Source of the DNA: Diaphorobacter limosus
Lineage (GTDB): Bacteria; Pseudomonadota; Gammaproteobacteria; Burkholderiales; Burkholderiaceae_C
Direction of reading: 5' to 3'
NCBI RefSeq assembly: GCF_033100095.1
Contig: NZ_CP136921.1
Location: forward strand, 2,946,501-3,010,500
DNA: 64,000 nucleotides
Part shown: one piece after another, positions 8,111 to 16,392 of the stretch
Layout: the number at the start of each line of letters is the position of its first letter
How positions within the stretch are numbered: position 1 is the first letter of the stretch
Position numbers and translations under genes: made by a program
Notes under the pieces: generated by a model
Told to the model about the DNA's origin: nothing
Databases searched by the model: none
The model's input: the letters and a program-made list of their open reading frames with translations, nothing else

Positions 8111-8803
8111 ATGGCTCTCACCCACCCGATCACCGCCAAGTGGCCCGCCCAGCACCCCGACCGGCTGCAGCTGTATTCGCTGCCCACGCCCAACGGCGTG
8201 AAGGTGTCGATCGCGCTGGAGGAGATGCAGCTGCCGTACGAGGCGCACCTGGTGAGCTTCGAGAGGAACGAGCAGTTCGCGCCGGAGTTCCTCGCACTGA
8301 ACCCGAACAACAAGATCCCGGCCATTCTCGATCCCCATGGTCCGGGCGGCCAGCCGCTGGCGCTGTTCGAGTCCGGCGCCATCCTCATCTACCTGGCCGA
8401 GAAGACCGGCCAGTTGCTGCCCCGGGACGCGGCCGCGCGCTACGAGACGCTGCAGTGGCTGATGTGGCAGATGGGCGGCGTGGGGCCAATGTTTGGCCAG
8501 CTGGGGTTCTTCCACAAGTTTGCCGGCAAGGACTGGGAGGACAAGCGCCCGCGCGAGCGCTACGCGGCCGAGTCGCGCCGCCTGCTGGGCGTGCTGGAGC
8601 AGCGCCTGGCGGCCAGCGAATGGATCATGGGCGGCGACTACACCATTGCCGACATAGCGGTCTTTCCGTGGGTGCGCAACCTGGTGGGTTTTTACAATGC
8701 CGGCCTTTTGGTCGGCTGGGCCGACTTTCCCCAGGTGCAGCGGGCGCTCGATGCCTTCGTCGCGCGCCCTGCCGTGCAGCGCGGGTTGCAGATTCCCGCC
8801 TAA
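8111..8803 (+). CDS. Glutathione S-transferase family protein
   Basis: 230 residues with both GST domains. The N-terminal thioredoxin fold has LYSLPTPNGVKVSIALEEM, then the cis-Pro and gamma-glutamyl binding pair NNKIPAILD and LFESGAILIYLAEKTGQLLP. The helical C-terminal domain has GGDYTIADIAVFPWVRN, the conserved folding motif. The TPNG and NPNNKIPAI motifs resemble the YghU/YfcG (nu-class) branch, which has disulfide-reductase rather than conjugating activity; this is inference. ATG 8111 is preferred over the upstream TTG at 8105, which overlaps the SDR stop. Confidence 0.88.
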   Translation: MALTHPITAKWPAQHPDRLQLYSLPTPNGVKVSIALEEMQLPYEAHLVSFERNEQFAPEFLALNPNNKIPAILDPHGPGGQPLALFESGAILIYLAEKTGQLLPRDAAARYETLQWLMWQMGGVGPMFGQLGFFHKFAGKDWEDKRPRERYAAESRRLLGVLEQRLAASEWIMGGDYTIADIAVFPWVRNLVGFYNAGLLVGWADFPQVQRALDAFVARPAVQRGLQIPA

Positions 8804-8836
8804 GAACAACATCCCCGCATCCCGGAAGGACTCCAC

Positions 8837-10171
8837 ATGACCGCCAGCGCACCGCAAAAAAGAGGCATCCCGCCTGCCTATTTGATTCTTGTCGCCATGT
8901 TGGTAGGCATAGGCGTGGGCTACTTTGTCTTCGTCAATTTCCCCGACAAGCAGGCCGCCAAGGAGGTGGCGGGCTACATCTCCATCATGTCCGACGTGTT
9001 CCTGCGCCTGATCAAGATGCTGATCGGCCCGCTGGTGTTCTCCACGCTGGTGGTGGGCATTGCGCATATGGGCGACGCGGCCTCGGTGGGGCGGGTGTTC
9101 ATGAAGGCCATGCTGTGGTTCGTCACGGCGTCGCTGGTCTCGCTGGTGCTGGGCCTGGTGCTGGCGAACTGGCTGCAGCCCGGTCACAACCTGGGCCTGC
9201 CGCTGCCCGACGTGGGCGCGGCCACCAACCTGGCCACGGCCAAGTTCACGCTCAAGGAGTTCGTCAACCACCTGGTTCCCAAGTCCTTCGCCGAGGCCAT
9301 GGCGAACAACGAGATCCTGCAGATCGTGGTGTTCTCGATGTTCTTCGGCGTGGCCCTGGCGGCCCTGGGCGAGAAGGGCAAAACCCTGGTGCTGGTGGTC
9401 GAGGAGCTGGCCCATGTGATGCTGAAGATCACCGGCTATGTGATGAAGCTCGCGCCGCTGGCCGTGCTCTCGGCCATGGCAGCCACGGTGGCGGTGAATG
9501 GCCTGGGCATCCTGCTCAAGTTCGCCGTGTTCATGGGTGATTTCTATCTGGGCCTGTTCATCCTCTGGGCACTGCTCATCCTGGCGGGCTTTACCTTCCT
9601 GGGGCCGCGCATCTTCAGGCTCATGGTGCTGATCAAGGAGGCCTTCATGCTGTCCTTTGCCACGGCCAGCTCCGAGGCCGCCTACCCCAAGATCCTGGAC
9701 GCGCTGGACCGCTTTGGCGTCAAGCGCAAGATCTCCAGCTTCGTCATGCCCATGGGCTACTCGTTCAACCTGGACGGCTCCATGATGTACTGCACGTTTG
9801 CCACGCTGTTCATCGCCCAGGCGTACGACATCCACCTGTCGCTGGCCACGCAGATCACCATGCTGATGATCCTGATGCTTACCTCCAAGGGTATGGCCGG
9901 CGTGCCGCGCGCCTCGCTGGTGGTGATCGCCGCCACGCTGAACCAGTTCGACATTCCCGAGGCCGGCCTGCTGCTCATCCTGGGCGTGGACACCTTCCTC
10001 GACATGGGCCGCTCGGCCACCAACGCGGTCGGCAACTCGATTGCCAGCGCCGTCGTCGCCAAGTGGGAGGGGCAGCTGTTGACCACCGACGAAGCCGCCC
10101 AGCACGAGCAGCGCATGGACGAGGAGGCGGCCGCGCGCGCCCATCCCATTCCCGGGCCGGATCTGGCATGA
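8837..10171 (+). CDS. Dicarboxylate/amino acid:cation symporter (DctA/GltP type)
   Basis: 444-residue inner-membrane carrier of the DAACS family. It takes up C4-dicarboxylates or acidic amino acids with protons or sodium. Family landmarks are present: the first membrane helices, then SFATASSEAAYPKILDAL (serine-rich re-entrant loop HP1), MGYSFNLDGSMMYCT (unwound TM7), MLTSKGMAGVPRASLVV (HP2) and DTFLDMGRSATNAVGNS (TM8 substrate-binding segment). GGAAGGA at 8825-8831 precedes ATG 8837. Its stop overlaps the start of the periplasmic binding protein gene (ATGA), which is unusual because DAACS carriers normally need no binding protein. Confidence 0.9.
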   Translation: MTASAPQKRGIPPAYLILVAMLVGIGVGYFVFVNFPDKQAAKEVAGYISIMSDVFLRLIKMLIGPLVFSTLVVGIAHMGDAASVGRVFMKAMLWFVTASLVSLVLGLVLANWLQPGHNLGLPLPDVGAATNLATAKFTLKEFVNHLVPKSFAEAMANNEILQIVVFSMFFGVALAALGEKGKTLVLVVEELAHVMLKITGYVMKLAPLAVLSAMAATVAVNGLGILLKFAVFMGDFYLGLFILWALLILAGFTFLGPRIFRLMVLIKEAFMLSFATASSEAAYPKILDALDRFGVKRKISSFVMPMGYSFNLDGSMMYCTFATLFIAQAYDIHLSLATQITMLMILMLTSKGMAGVPRASLVVIAATLNQFDIPEAGLLLILGVDTFLDMGRSATNAVGNSIASAVVAKWEGQLLTTDEAAQHEQRMDEEAAARAHPIPGPDLA

Positions 10172-11100
10172 CCGCGCTGCGCCATCTTCTCTGCGCTGCG
10201 CCCCTGCTGGCGGCCCTGGCCGTGCAGGCCCAGGACGCGGACAGCACACCCAGCAACCCCGGGCCGCAGGCGCTCACCGGCACCCTGGCCCAGGTGCATG
10301 CCAGCGGCAGCATTGCGCTGGCCTACCGGGGCAGCTCGGTGCCGTTTTCCTACCTGGGCGCGCAGGGTGGTCAGCCCATCGGCTACTCGATCGAGCTGTG
10401 CAAGGCGCTGGTGCGCGCCGTCGAGGTGGCGGTGCAGCGGCCCCTGGAGATTCGCTGGGTGAGCGTGACCTCGGCCACGCGCATGCAGGCCATTGTTTCG
10501 GGCCAGGCCGATCTGGAATGCGGCTCCACCACCAGCAACCTGGAGCGGCAGAAGACCGTCGCCTTCTCGCCCACCATCTTTGTCGCCGGCACGCGGCTGC
10601 TGGTGCGCAAGGGCGAGGGCATACGCGACTGGCGCGACCTGGCGCATAAAAAGGTGGCGGTGACGGCCGGCACCACCAACGAACAGGTGATGCGCAATCT
10701 GTCGCAGCGCCTGAAGGTGCCCATGACGCTGCTGGTCGCGCCCGATCACGCCCAGGCCTTTGCCGAGGTGGACAGTGGCGCCGCCGACGCCTTTGCCACC
10801 GACGACGTGCTGCTCTACGGCCTGGTGGCGCAAACCCCTGGTGCGGCCAAGCGCCTGGCCGTGGTGGGCGAGCTGTTGTCCTACGAGCCCTATGCCGTCA
10901 TGTTCCGCAAGGCCGACCCGCAACTGGCCAAGCTGGTGACCGACAGCATGCGCGCGCTGGCACGCGACGGCGAGATCGACCGCCAGTACCGCCGCTGGTT
11001 CCTGCAAAAGCTGCCCGGCAGTCAGCAGCGCCTGGGCCTGCCGATGAGCGCGCAGTTTGAGGCCATCATCCAGAGCCTGGCCGCCGCCCAGGTCGAATAA
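10168..11100 (+). CDS. Periplasmic amino-acid-type solute-binding protein (SBP family 3)
   Basis: 310 residues with a Sec signal peptide (TALRHLLCAAPLLAALAVQAQ). It has the family 3 solute-binding fold: GQPIGYSIELCKALV, then SGQADLECGSTTSNLERQKTVAFS, then VAVTAGTTNEQVM and DAFATDDVLLYGLV. Such proteins deliver amino acids to ABC importers. No permease or ATPase gene is next to it, so the partner transporter is elsewhere or the protein has another role. Start ATG 10168 overlaps the symporter stop, giving translational coupling with a carrier of a different class. Confidence 0.88.
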   Translation: MTALRHLLCAAPLLAALAVQAQDADSTPSNPGPQALTGTLAQVHASGSIALAYRGSSVPFSYLGAQGGQPIGYSIELCKALVRAVEVAVQRPLEIRWVSVTSATRMQAIVSGQADLECGSTTSNLERQKTVAFSPTIFVAGTRLLVRKGEGIRDWRDLAHKKVAVTAGTTNEQVMRNLSQRLKVPMTLLVAPDHAQAFAEVDSGAADAFATDDVLLYGLVAQTPGAAKRLAVVGELLSYEPYAVMFRKADPQLAKLVTDSMRALARDGEIDRQYRRWFLQKLPGSQQRLGLPMSAQFEAIIQSLAAAQVE

Positions 11101-11107
11101 GCCCTTC

Positions 11108-11827
11108 ATGAGCCACGCCGTCTCCGAGCTGCGCGCCGCCCGCCTGGCGCGCAGCGCCAAGCCCTTTCTGGCACGCGGTGGCTCGCGCCGCCCGCATTGC
11201 CCGGCCTGCCGCCTGGTCACCAGCCACTGCCAATGCGCACTGCGCCCGCAGGTGCACACGCATGCCGGCATCTGCTTGCTGATGCACGACACCGAGCCGC
11301 TCAAGCCCAGCAATACCGGCTGGCTGATCGCCGATCTGGTGGTCGACACTCATGCTTTTGGCTGGGCGCGCACCGAGGTCGATCCGGCCCTGCTGGCGCT
11401 GCTGGCCGACCCGCAATGGCAGCCCTATGTGGTGTTCCCTGGCGAGTACGCGCCGCCCGAGCGCGTGCTGCAGACCCTGCACGAGGCCGCCGGGGCAGGC
11501 CCGCGTCCGCTGTTCGTGCTGCTGGACGCCACCTGGCCGGAGGCGCGCAAGATGTTCCGCAAGAGCCCCTATCTGGAGCGCCTGCCGGTGCTCAGCCTGG
11601 AGGGCGATGTCTCGCGCTACCGGCTGCGCCGCTCGCGGCGCGGCGAACATTTGTGTACCGCCGAGGTGGCCGCCCTGTGCCTGGACAAGGCCGGCGATGC
11701 GCAGGCCGGTGCGCTGCTGCAGGCCTGGCTTGATGTCTACAGCGAGCGCTACCTGCTGGCCAAGAACCAGCGCCCGGTCGATCCGGACAGTGCGGCCCAC
11801 CGGCAGCTGGCCGCCGCCCAGGCTTGA
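11108..11827 (+). CDS. DTW-domain protein, putative tRNA-uridine aminocarboxypropyltransferase
   Basis: 239 residues. The DTW domain is recognised by the cysteine motif CPACRLVTSHCQC near residues 36-48, LLMHDTEPLKPSNTG, and the name motif LDATWPEARKMFRKSPYLE. Characterised members (TapT in E. coli, DTWD1/2 in eukaryotes) transfer the aminocarboxypropyl group of S-adenosylmethionine to a uridine of tRNA (acp3U). The SRRGEHLCTAEVAAL segment is also typical. ATG 11108 is used because family similarity begins just after it. It lies 7 bases past the binding-protein stop. Confidence 0.85.
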   Translation: MSHAVSELRAARLARSAKPFLARGGSRRPHCPACRLVTSHCQCALRPQVHTHAGICLLMHDTEPLKPSNTGWLIADLVVDTHAFGWARTEVDPALLALLADPQWQPYVVFPGEYAPPERVLQTLHEAAGAGPRPLFVLLDATWPEARKMFRKSPYLERLPVLSLEGDVSRYRLRRSRRGEHLCTAEVAALCLDKAGDAQAGALLQAWLDVYSERYLLAKNQRPVDPDSAAHRQLAAAQA

Positions 11828-11877
11828 CGCAACTGCTTGCCTGGCGCGCCATGCGCCTGGCCACAATACGCACCACC

Positions 11878-12435
11878 ATGCACCGCAGACAGATCCTTGC
11901 CCAGCTGGGCGCCGCCTCCCTGGCCCTGCTGACCGGCTGCGCCCGCGCGGCGCCCGGCTACACCATCAGCCAGCGGCAGCTGCAACAGGCCCTGGCCGAG
12001 CGCTTTCCGCGCAGCTACCCGCTGGCCGGCCTGCTGGATCTGCAGCTGCAGGCGCCGCGCCTGACCCTGCTGCCCGAGCGCAACCAGCTCAACGCCGTGA
12101 TGGACCTGGCCGCCACCGGCCCGCTGCTGGCGCGCCGCTATACGGGCGTTTTCGACGTGGACTTCGGTCTGCGCTACGAGGCTCAGGATCGCAGCATCCG
12201 CGCGCACCGGCTGCAGGTGAACGCGCTGCAGCTGGAGGGCCTGAAACCCCAGGCCGCCGCGCTGCTGCAGCGCTATGCCCAGCAGCTGGCAGACCAGTCG
12301 CTGCATGGCGTGGTGCTGCACCAGCTGCAGGACAAGGATTTGGCGCCCATTGACGCGCTGGGCCTGCAGCCCGAGAGCATCAACGTCACGCCGCGTGGTC
12401 TGCTGGTGCGCTTTGGGCCCAAGCCATTGTCTTGA
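11878..12435 (+). CDS. DUF1439-type lipoprotein
   Basis: 185 residues. The start HRRQILAQLGAASLALLTGC has a basic n-region, hydrophobic core and lipobox LLTGC, so it is probably lipidated at Cys-21. The rest (ISQRQLQQALAERFP, then strands such as GVFDVDFGLRYEAQDRSIRA) matches the DUF1439 / YceB group of outer-membrane-facing beta proteins of unknown function. ATG 11878 puts the signal at the N-terminus. The frame extends upstream to 11824 but that lead would destroy the signal. An interspersed repeat begins right at the stop. Confidence 0.75.
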   Translation: MHRRQILAQLGAASLALLTGCARAAPGYTISQRQLQQALAERFPRSYPLAGLLDLQLQAPRLTLLPERNQLNAVMDLAATGPLLARRYTGVFDVDFGLRYEAQDRSIRAHRLQVNALQLEGLKPQAAALLQRYAQQLADQSLHGVVLHQLQDKDLAPIDALGLQPESINVTPRGLLVRFGPKPLS

Positions 12436-12490
12436 TCGCTTCTGTTTTAATAGCTGTTTGCGCTTGATGGATAAGCGTCAGAGCCGGTTT
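12432..12490 (+). repeat. Interspersed short repeat, copy b
   Basis: One of the best preserved copies: TTTTAATAGCTGTTTGCGCT followed by TGATGGATAAGCGTCAGAGCC. It begins at the stop of the upstream lipoprotein gene and runs straight into the second shared block at 12484-12555. Confidence 0.7.
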
Positions 12491-12555
12491 TACTCCCTCT
12501 CCCTCCGGGAGAGGGTGGGGGTGAGGGCTCACGGCCCAGTCTGAGGCATGTGCCT
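12484..12555 (+). repeat. CTCCCTCTCCC... block, copy 1 of 2
   Basis: About 72 bases starting GCCGGTTTTACTCCCTCTCC and ending CTGAGGCATGTGCC. It is nearly identical to 45902-45974. The centre (CCCTCTCCCTCCGGGAGAGG) is a hairpin. In both places it adjoins a copy of the AATAGCTG repeat. Confidence 0.75.
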
Positions 12556-12645
12556 GAACAGGGTTGTTTGCTTTGACAGGCACGGGCCATGTCCTACGCC
12601 GGTGCGTCCGGCCTGCGGCTACAAAGAAGGGGTTTGCAACCGTCC

Positions 12646-13659
12646 ATGCCGCACACCATGACCCAGACCCCGCCCGCCGCACCGTCCCGCCTGAGCGCGG
12701 CCCCGCCCGAGCCGGTGGTGGTGATCACCGGCGCCTCCAGCGGCATAGGCCATGCCACGGCGCTGGCGTTTGCGCGCCGCGGTGCACGCGTGGTGCTGGC
12801 GGCGCGCAATGCCGACACCCTGGCCCCCGTGGCCATGGCCTGCCGCGCCGCCGGCGGTCAGGCCCTGGGCATGCCCACCGACGTGACCGACCCCGCCGCC
12901 GTGCTGGCCCTGGCCGACAGGGCCGTGCGCCATTTCGGGCGCATCGACATCTGGGTCAACGCCGTCGGCGTTGGGGCCGTGGGGCGCTTTGACGGCGTGC
13001 CGCTGGCCGCACACAGGCGCGTCATCGAAGCCAACCTGCTCGGCCATGTGCATGGCGCGCATGCGGCGCTGGCGCGCTTTCGCGCCCAGGGGCGCGGCCT
13101 GCTGGTCAACGTCATCTCGCTCGGCGGCTGGCTGCCCACGCCCTATGCCGCGGCCTATGCGGCCAGCAAGTTCGGCCTGCGCGGCCTGTCCGAGAGCCTG
13201 CGCGCCGAGGTCGCCGACCTGCCGCTGGTGCATGTCTGCGCCGTGGCGCCCACGGTGGTGGACACGCCCGGCCTGTCGCATGGCGCCAACTACACCGGCC
13301 GGCGCCTGGCCGCGCCCCTGCCCATGGTCGATCCGCACGCGGTGGCCCAGGCCATCGTGGAGCTGGCCGACAACCCCGAGCCGCGCGCCGTCACCTGGCT
13401 GGGCCTGGGCGCGCGGCCGGCGCGCCTGGCGCATGCGCTGGCACCCCAGGGCACGGCGCGCGCGCTGCGCTGGCTCGGCGACCTGGGGCTGCGTCGTGCG
13501 GCGCCTGCAGCGCTCTCCGAGGGCAACCTGTTTCGCCCCTCGCTGCACACCGCCATCGACGGCGGCCACCGCCGGCGCCTGCAGGGCTCCGCCGGGCTGG
13601 TGGCGCTGCTGGGCGTGGCGGGCCTGGCCCTGGGCTGGTGGCTGGGGCGCCGGCGCTGA
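12646..13659 (+). CDS. SDR family oxidoreductase with C-terminal membrane anchor
   Basis: 337 residues. The N-terminal ~245 form a short-chain dehydrogenase: ITGASSGIG cofactor loop, NVISLGGWLPTPYAAAYAASK with the catalytic Ser and Tyr-x3-Lys. After the domain the protein continues ~90 residues and ends in a hydrophobic helix GLVALLGVAGLALGWWLGRR, predicting a tail anchor in the inner membrane. Substrate unknown. Both ATG 12646 and ATG 12658 are possible; the frame is open up to 12589 but that lead shows no domain and overlaps repeat-derived sequence. Confidence 0.82.
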   Translation: MPHTMTQTPPAAPSRLSAAPPEPVVVITGASSGIGHATALAFARRGARVVLAARNADTLAPVAMACRAAGGQALGMPTDVTDPAAVLALADRAVRHFGRIDIWVNAVGVGAVGRFDGVPLAAHRRVIEANLLGHVHGAHAALARFRAQGRGLLVNVISLGGWLPTPYAAAYAASKFGLRGLSESLRAEVADLPLVHVCAVAPTVVDTPGLSHGANYTGRRLAAPLPMVDPHAVAQAIVELADNPEPRAVTWLGLGARPARLAHALAPQGTARALRWLGDLGLRRAAPAALSEGNLFRPSLHTAIDGGHRRRLQGSAGLVALLGVAGLALGWWLGRRR

Positions 13660-13781
13660 GGTTGCCGTTACAAGCGTCCGGCGTCTTCCTACAGACATCG
13701 CCCTGGTCTCGTCATAGCATCCAAGAAGGCCCGGGGGGCCGCTGCTCCCCCGGTTCAACACCGCGTGCGCAGGAGGCGATC

Positions 13782-14303
13782 ATGATCGAGACACCACAGA
13801 TCATCGACACCGGCCCCGCGCGCGCCGCAGCCTTGATTCGCGTCCACTGCCCGCGTGAAGAGTTGCTGTGCACCATGGGACGCGGGGTGCGTGAGCTGCT
13901 GGATCGCATCCGCGCCCAGGGCGCCCAACCCATAGGCCCGTTGTTCACCCACCATCTGCGCCGGCCCACCGACAGCTTTGACAGCGAGGTGGGTGTGCTC
14001 GTAAGCCGGCCCGTGGGCCGCATCGGCCATGTCTATCCAGGCCAATGGCCGGCCATGCAGATGGTGCGCACCCTGTACCGTGGCCGCTACGAAAACCTGC
14101 CGCAGGCCTGGACCGATCTGCGCGCCTGGATTGCCGGCCAGGGCCTGGCCACCACCGGCGAGCTGTGGGAGTGCTACATCACCGGCCCCGAGATCGGCTC
14201 GGACCCCAGTGCCTGGCGCACCGAGCTCTACCTGCCCCTGTGTGATGGGTCTGGCGATGCTGCAAAAAATATAGCTTCTGACGATTGCTGTGAGTGTGCT
14301 TGA
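13782..14303 (+). CDS. GyrI-like small-molecule-binding protein with repeat-derived tail
   Basis: 173 residues. Stand-alone GyrI-like / AraC effector-binding-type fold: an N-terminal strand (RAAALIRVHCPREELLCTMG), the helix VRELLDRIRAQGAQPIGPLF, PGQWPAMQMVRTLYRGRYEN and the closing strand TELYLPL. Such domains bind hydrophobic small molecules. The start follows a perfect AGGAGG (13771-13776). The last ~20 residues (after LPLCDGSGDAAKN) do not belong to the fold; they are translated from copy c of the interspersed repeat, which supplies the stop. Confidence 0.75.
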   Translation: MIETPQIIDTGPARAAALIRVHCPREELLCTMGRGVRELLDRIRAQGAQPIGPLFTHHLRRPTDSFDSEVGVLVSRPVGRIGHVYPGQWPAMQMVRTLYRGRYENLPQAWTDLRAWIAGQGLATTGELWECYITGPEIGSDPSAWRTELYLPLCDGSGDAAKNIASDDCCECA

Positions 14304-14320
14304 GGCCTGTTTTGCAGGAT
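14261..14320 (+). repeat. Interspersed short repeat, copy c
   Basis: Begins TGCAAAAAATATAGCTTCTG inside the 3' end of the GyrI-like gene and ends TGAGGCCTGTTTTGCAG outside it. TGCAAAA and TTTTGCA form short end inverts. The repeat encodes the C-terminal tail of that protein. Confidence 0.6.
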
Positions 14321-14424
14321 GCCAATTGCCTGGTGCGCTGGCTGCCTGAGGCCTTGCGCCATACTCGGGCGCAACCCTGGGCCGCGGCCGCCATGGCCGC
14401 CGCCCTTTTTTTCAGGAGCCGAAG

Positions 14425-14718
14425 ATGATTGTCGAAGTTGCAGACTTCCGTGTGGATCCCAAGAACCACGAGGCCTTTGGCCAAGCGCTCACGCACGGCG
14501 TGCAGAGCGTGCTGTCCAAGGCGCAGGGCTATCAGGCGCACAGCATCCTGGCCGGCATCGAGTCGCCCGGGCGCTACCTGCTCACCGTGCACTGGAACAC
14601 GCTGGAAGACCACACCCAGGGCTTTCGCGAGTCGCCGGCCTTTGCCGAGTGGCGTGCCATCATCGGCCCCTTCTTTGCCCAGCCGCCGCAGGTGGAGCAT
14701 TTCACGCTGCTGCCCTGA
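14425..14718 (+). CDS. Antibiotic biosynthesis monooxygenase (ABM) domain protein
   Basis: 97-residue dimeric alpha-beta barrel (ABM fold) protein: IVEVADFRVDPKNHEAFGQA, ESPGRYLLTVHWNTLEDHTQ and FRESPAFAEWRAIIGPFF are the family's strand and helix signatures. Members range from quinol monooxygenases to heme-degrading enzymes and unknowns; no residue here settles which. CAGGAGCCG ahead of ATG 14425 is the ribosome-binding site. It stands between the GyrI-like gene and the SlyD-like gene with short gaps. Confidence 0.85.
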   Translation: MIVEVADFRVDPKNHEAFGQALTHGVQSVLSKAQGYQAHSILAGIESPGRYLLTVHWNTLEDHTQGFRESPAFAEWRAIIGPFFAQPPQVEHFTLLP

Positions 14719-14773
14719 GCGTCATCGACAATTGCCGCCCCTGCGGCGCCGCCGCCATCACACCCCACCCGCC

Positions 14774-15247
14774 ATGCACATCACCAAAGACACCGCCGTC
14801 ACCCTGAGCTACCGCGTCACCGATCCCGCCACCGGCAAGCCGCTGGATACAGGCCATCTGGCCTACCTGCACGGGGGTTACGAGAACATCTTCCCCAAGG
14901 TCGAGGCCGCCCTCGAGGGCCAGGCCGTGGGCCATGCGGCCAACGTGGATCTGGCCATGGAGGACGCCTTTGGCGCGCGCGACGAGAGCCTGGTGCGCAC
15001 CATCCCCAAGAGCGAATTTCCGCCCGGCGTGAAGGTCGGCGGCCAGCTGCAAGGGGCGGGCGCCGACGGCCAACCGCAGGTCTTCAATGTCGTCAAGATC
15101 AAGGGCCCCGAGGTGCACCTGGACGGCAATCACCCGCTGGCCGGCCGCGCCCTGCGCTTTGCCTGCAAGGTCACCGAGGTGCGCGCCGCCAGCGCCGAGG
15201 AGATTGCCCACCGCCATGTGCATGGCGGCCATGGCCATCACCACTGA
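14774..15247 (+). CDS. slyD: FKBP-type peptidyl-prolyl isomerase (SlyD-like) with His-rich tail
   Basis: 157 residues. It starts like SlyD (ITKDTAVTLSYRVTDPATGK) with a GYENIFPKVEAALEGQAVG segment, the FKBP active-site surround, an inserted flap region, and VHLDGNHPLAGRALRFACKV, the typical return strand. It ends RHVHGGHGHHH, a histidine-rich metal-binding tail as in SlyD, which helps nickel handling for hydrogenases and acts as a cytosolic folding helper. The frame is open upstream but similarity starts at ATG 14774. The downstream gene is convergent. Confidence 0.88.
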   Translation: MHITKDTAVTLSYRVTDPATGKPLDTGHLAYLHGGYENIFPKVEAALEGQAVGHAANVDLAMEDAFGARDESLVRTIPKSEFPPGVKVGGQLQGAGADGQPQVFNVVKIKGPEVHLDGNHPLAGRALRFACKVTEVRAASAEEIAHRHVHGGHGHHH

Positions 15248-15249
15248 TC

Positions 15250-15294
15250 ATTTATTGATAGCTGCTGGCGCTTTACAGATAAGCGTTAGCGCCG
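15250..15294 (+). repeat. Interspersed short repeat, copy d
   Basis: TTTATTGATAGCTGCTGGCG then CTTTACAGATAAGCGTTAGC. It fills the 61-base gap between the convergent slyD-like and gamma-glutamyl hydrolase-like genes and could fold as a hairpin terminator for either. Confidence 0.7.
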
Positions 15295-15308
15295 TATTTC
15301 ATTGCGCA

Positions 15309-16190
15309 TCAATGGCGCCGCAGCAGCGCGCGGCGCAGCAGGCGCTCGGCGCGGTCGCGGATCTGCAACGGGCCGCGGCCGGGCCGCGGACGCGCGCGGG
15401 CCTGGCTGCAGGCGGCCAGAAAGTCGCGCAGCAGCGGCATGTCGTCCAGGGTCACGCCCTCGCGTGAGCGGAACTCCGGGTGCCACTGCGTGGCCGCGAT
15501 GTAGCCGCGTCCGTTGCCGCCCTGGCGGCGTATGGCCTCGGGCAGGCCGTCGGGGTGGCTCCAGGCCTCGATGTCAAAACCCGGCGCCAGCCGCTTGATA
15601 CCCTGGTGGTGGATGCTGTTGACGGTGACGCGCCGGCGCCCCGGGTACAGCCGCGCCAGCTGCGTGTGGGGCACGATGTCCACCTCGTGCACATGCTGGT
15701 CGTAGGTGATGGCGTTGCGGTGCTGCAGGGCGCCGGGGTGCTGGGTCTCAATGTCCTGGTACAGCGTGCCGCCAAAGGCCACGTTGATCAGCTGCAGCCC
15801 GCGGCACACGCCAAAAATGGGCTTGCCGGCCTGGCTGAAGGCCTCGACCACCGCCAGGTCATACAGGTCGCGCACGCGGTCACCCAGCCAGGCGTCCTTG
15901 AGCGGCTCCTCGCCATAGCTGCCGGGCCAGACATCCGAGCCGCCGTGCATGACCACGCCATCGAGCCATTCGGCGTAATGCTTGAGCGTGACATCGCCGC
16001 GCGCCGTCTCGCCCGTGGGGCAGGGCACCATTACCACCAGTGCGCCGGCCGACATGATCCAGTGCGCAATCGACTGCTCCACGTACTGCAGGGTCTTGTT
16101 GGTGAACAGCGATCGATCGGGGTCGGCATGCGAGAAGCAGGCCGACAGGCCAATCTTCAAGCGGCTGGCGGAATGGGACAGGAGCGACAT
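15309..16190 (-). CDS. Class I glutamine amidotransferase-like peptidase C26 (gamma-glutamyl-GABA hydrolase type)
   Basis: 293 residues. The nucleophile elbow is FGVCRGLQLINVAFGGTLYQ with the catalytic Cys, and the His-containing ATQWHPEF follows later, as in PuuD/peptidase C26 enzymes that hydrolyse gamma-glutamyl amides (for example gamma-glutamyl-GABA in putrescine breakdown). MHGGSDVWPGSYGEE near residue 90 matches the substrate pocket of that group. No other puu genes are nearby, so the substrate is open. ATG 16190 begins the conserved part; the frame runs to 16286 without similarity. Confidence 0.82.
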   Translation of the reverse strand: MSLLSHSASRLKIGLSACFSHADPDRSLFTNKTLQYVEQSIAHWIMSAGALVVMVPCPTGETARGDVTLKHYAEWLDGVVMHGGSDVWPGSYGEEPLKDAWLGDRVRDLYDLAVVEAFSQAGKPIFGVCRGLQLINVAFGGTLYQDIETQHPGALQHRNAITYDQHVHEVDIVPHTQLARLYPGRRRVTVNSIHHQGIKRLAPGFDIEAWSHPDGLPEAIRRQGGNGRGYIAATQWHPEFRSREGVTLDDMPLLRDFLAACSQARARPRPGRGPLQIRDRAERLLRRALLRRH

Positions 16191-16392
16191 GCAACAGTTG
16201 TAGCATTGACATCCGGAAACGTCTGTAGGCGCAGGCTGCGGTACTGCCAACAGCAGGGGGAATGTGGCGCCCGGGCCACTGTCCATGCGGCCACCCGCCT
16301 GTGGATGGGATTCAAGCGCCAGCTTGCCGGCTCAGGCATGATGGATACCAAGGGTCCGGGTTCGGGCCTGGTTTCAACCAAGGAGGATAGAC

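Noticed and set aside
7820..10249. 809-residue open frame on the minus strand
   Set aside because: It lies antisense to the SDR, GST and symporter genes, has a low-complexity His/Gln/Arg-rich composition and no domain; it is a shadow frame of high-GC coding DNA.
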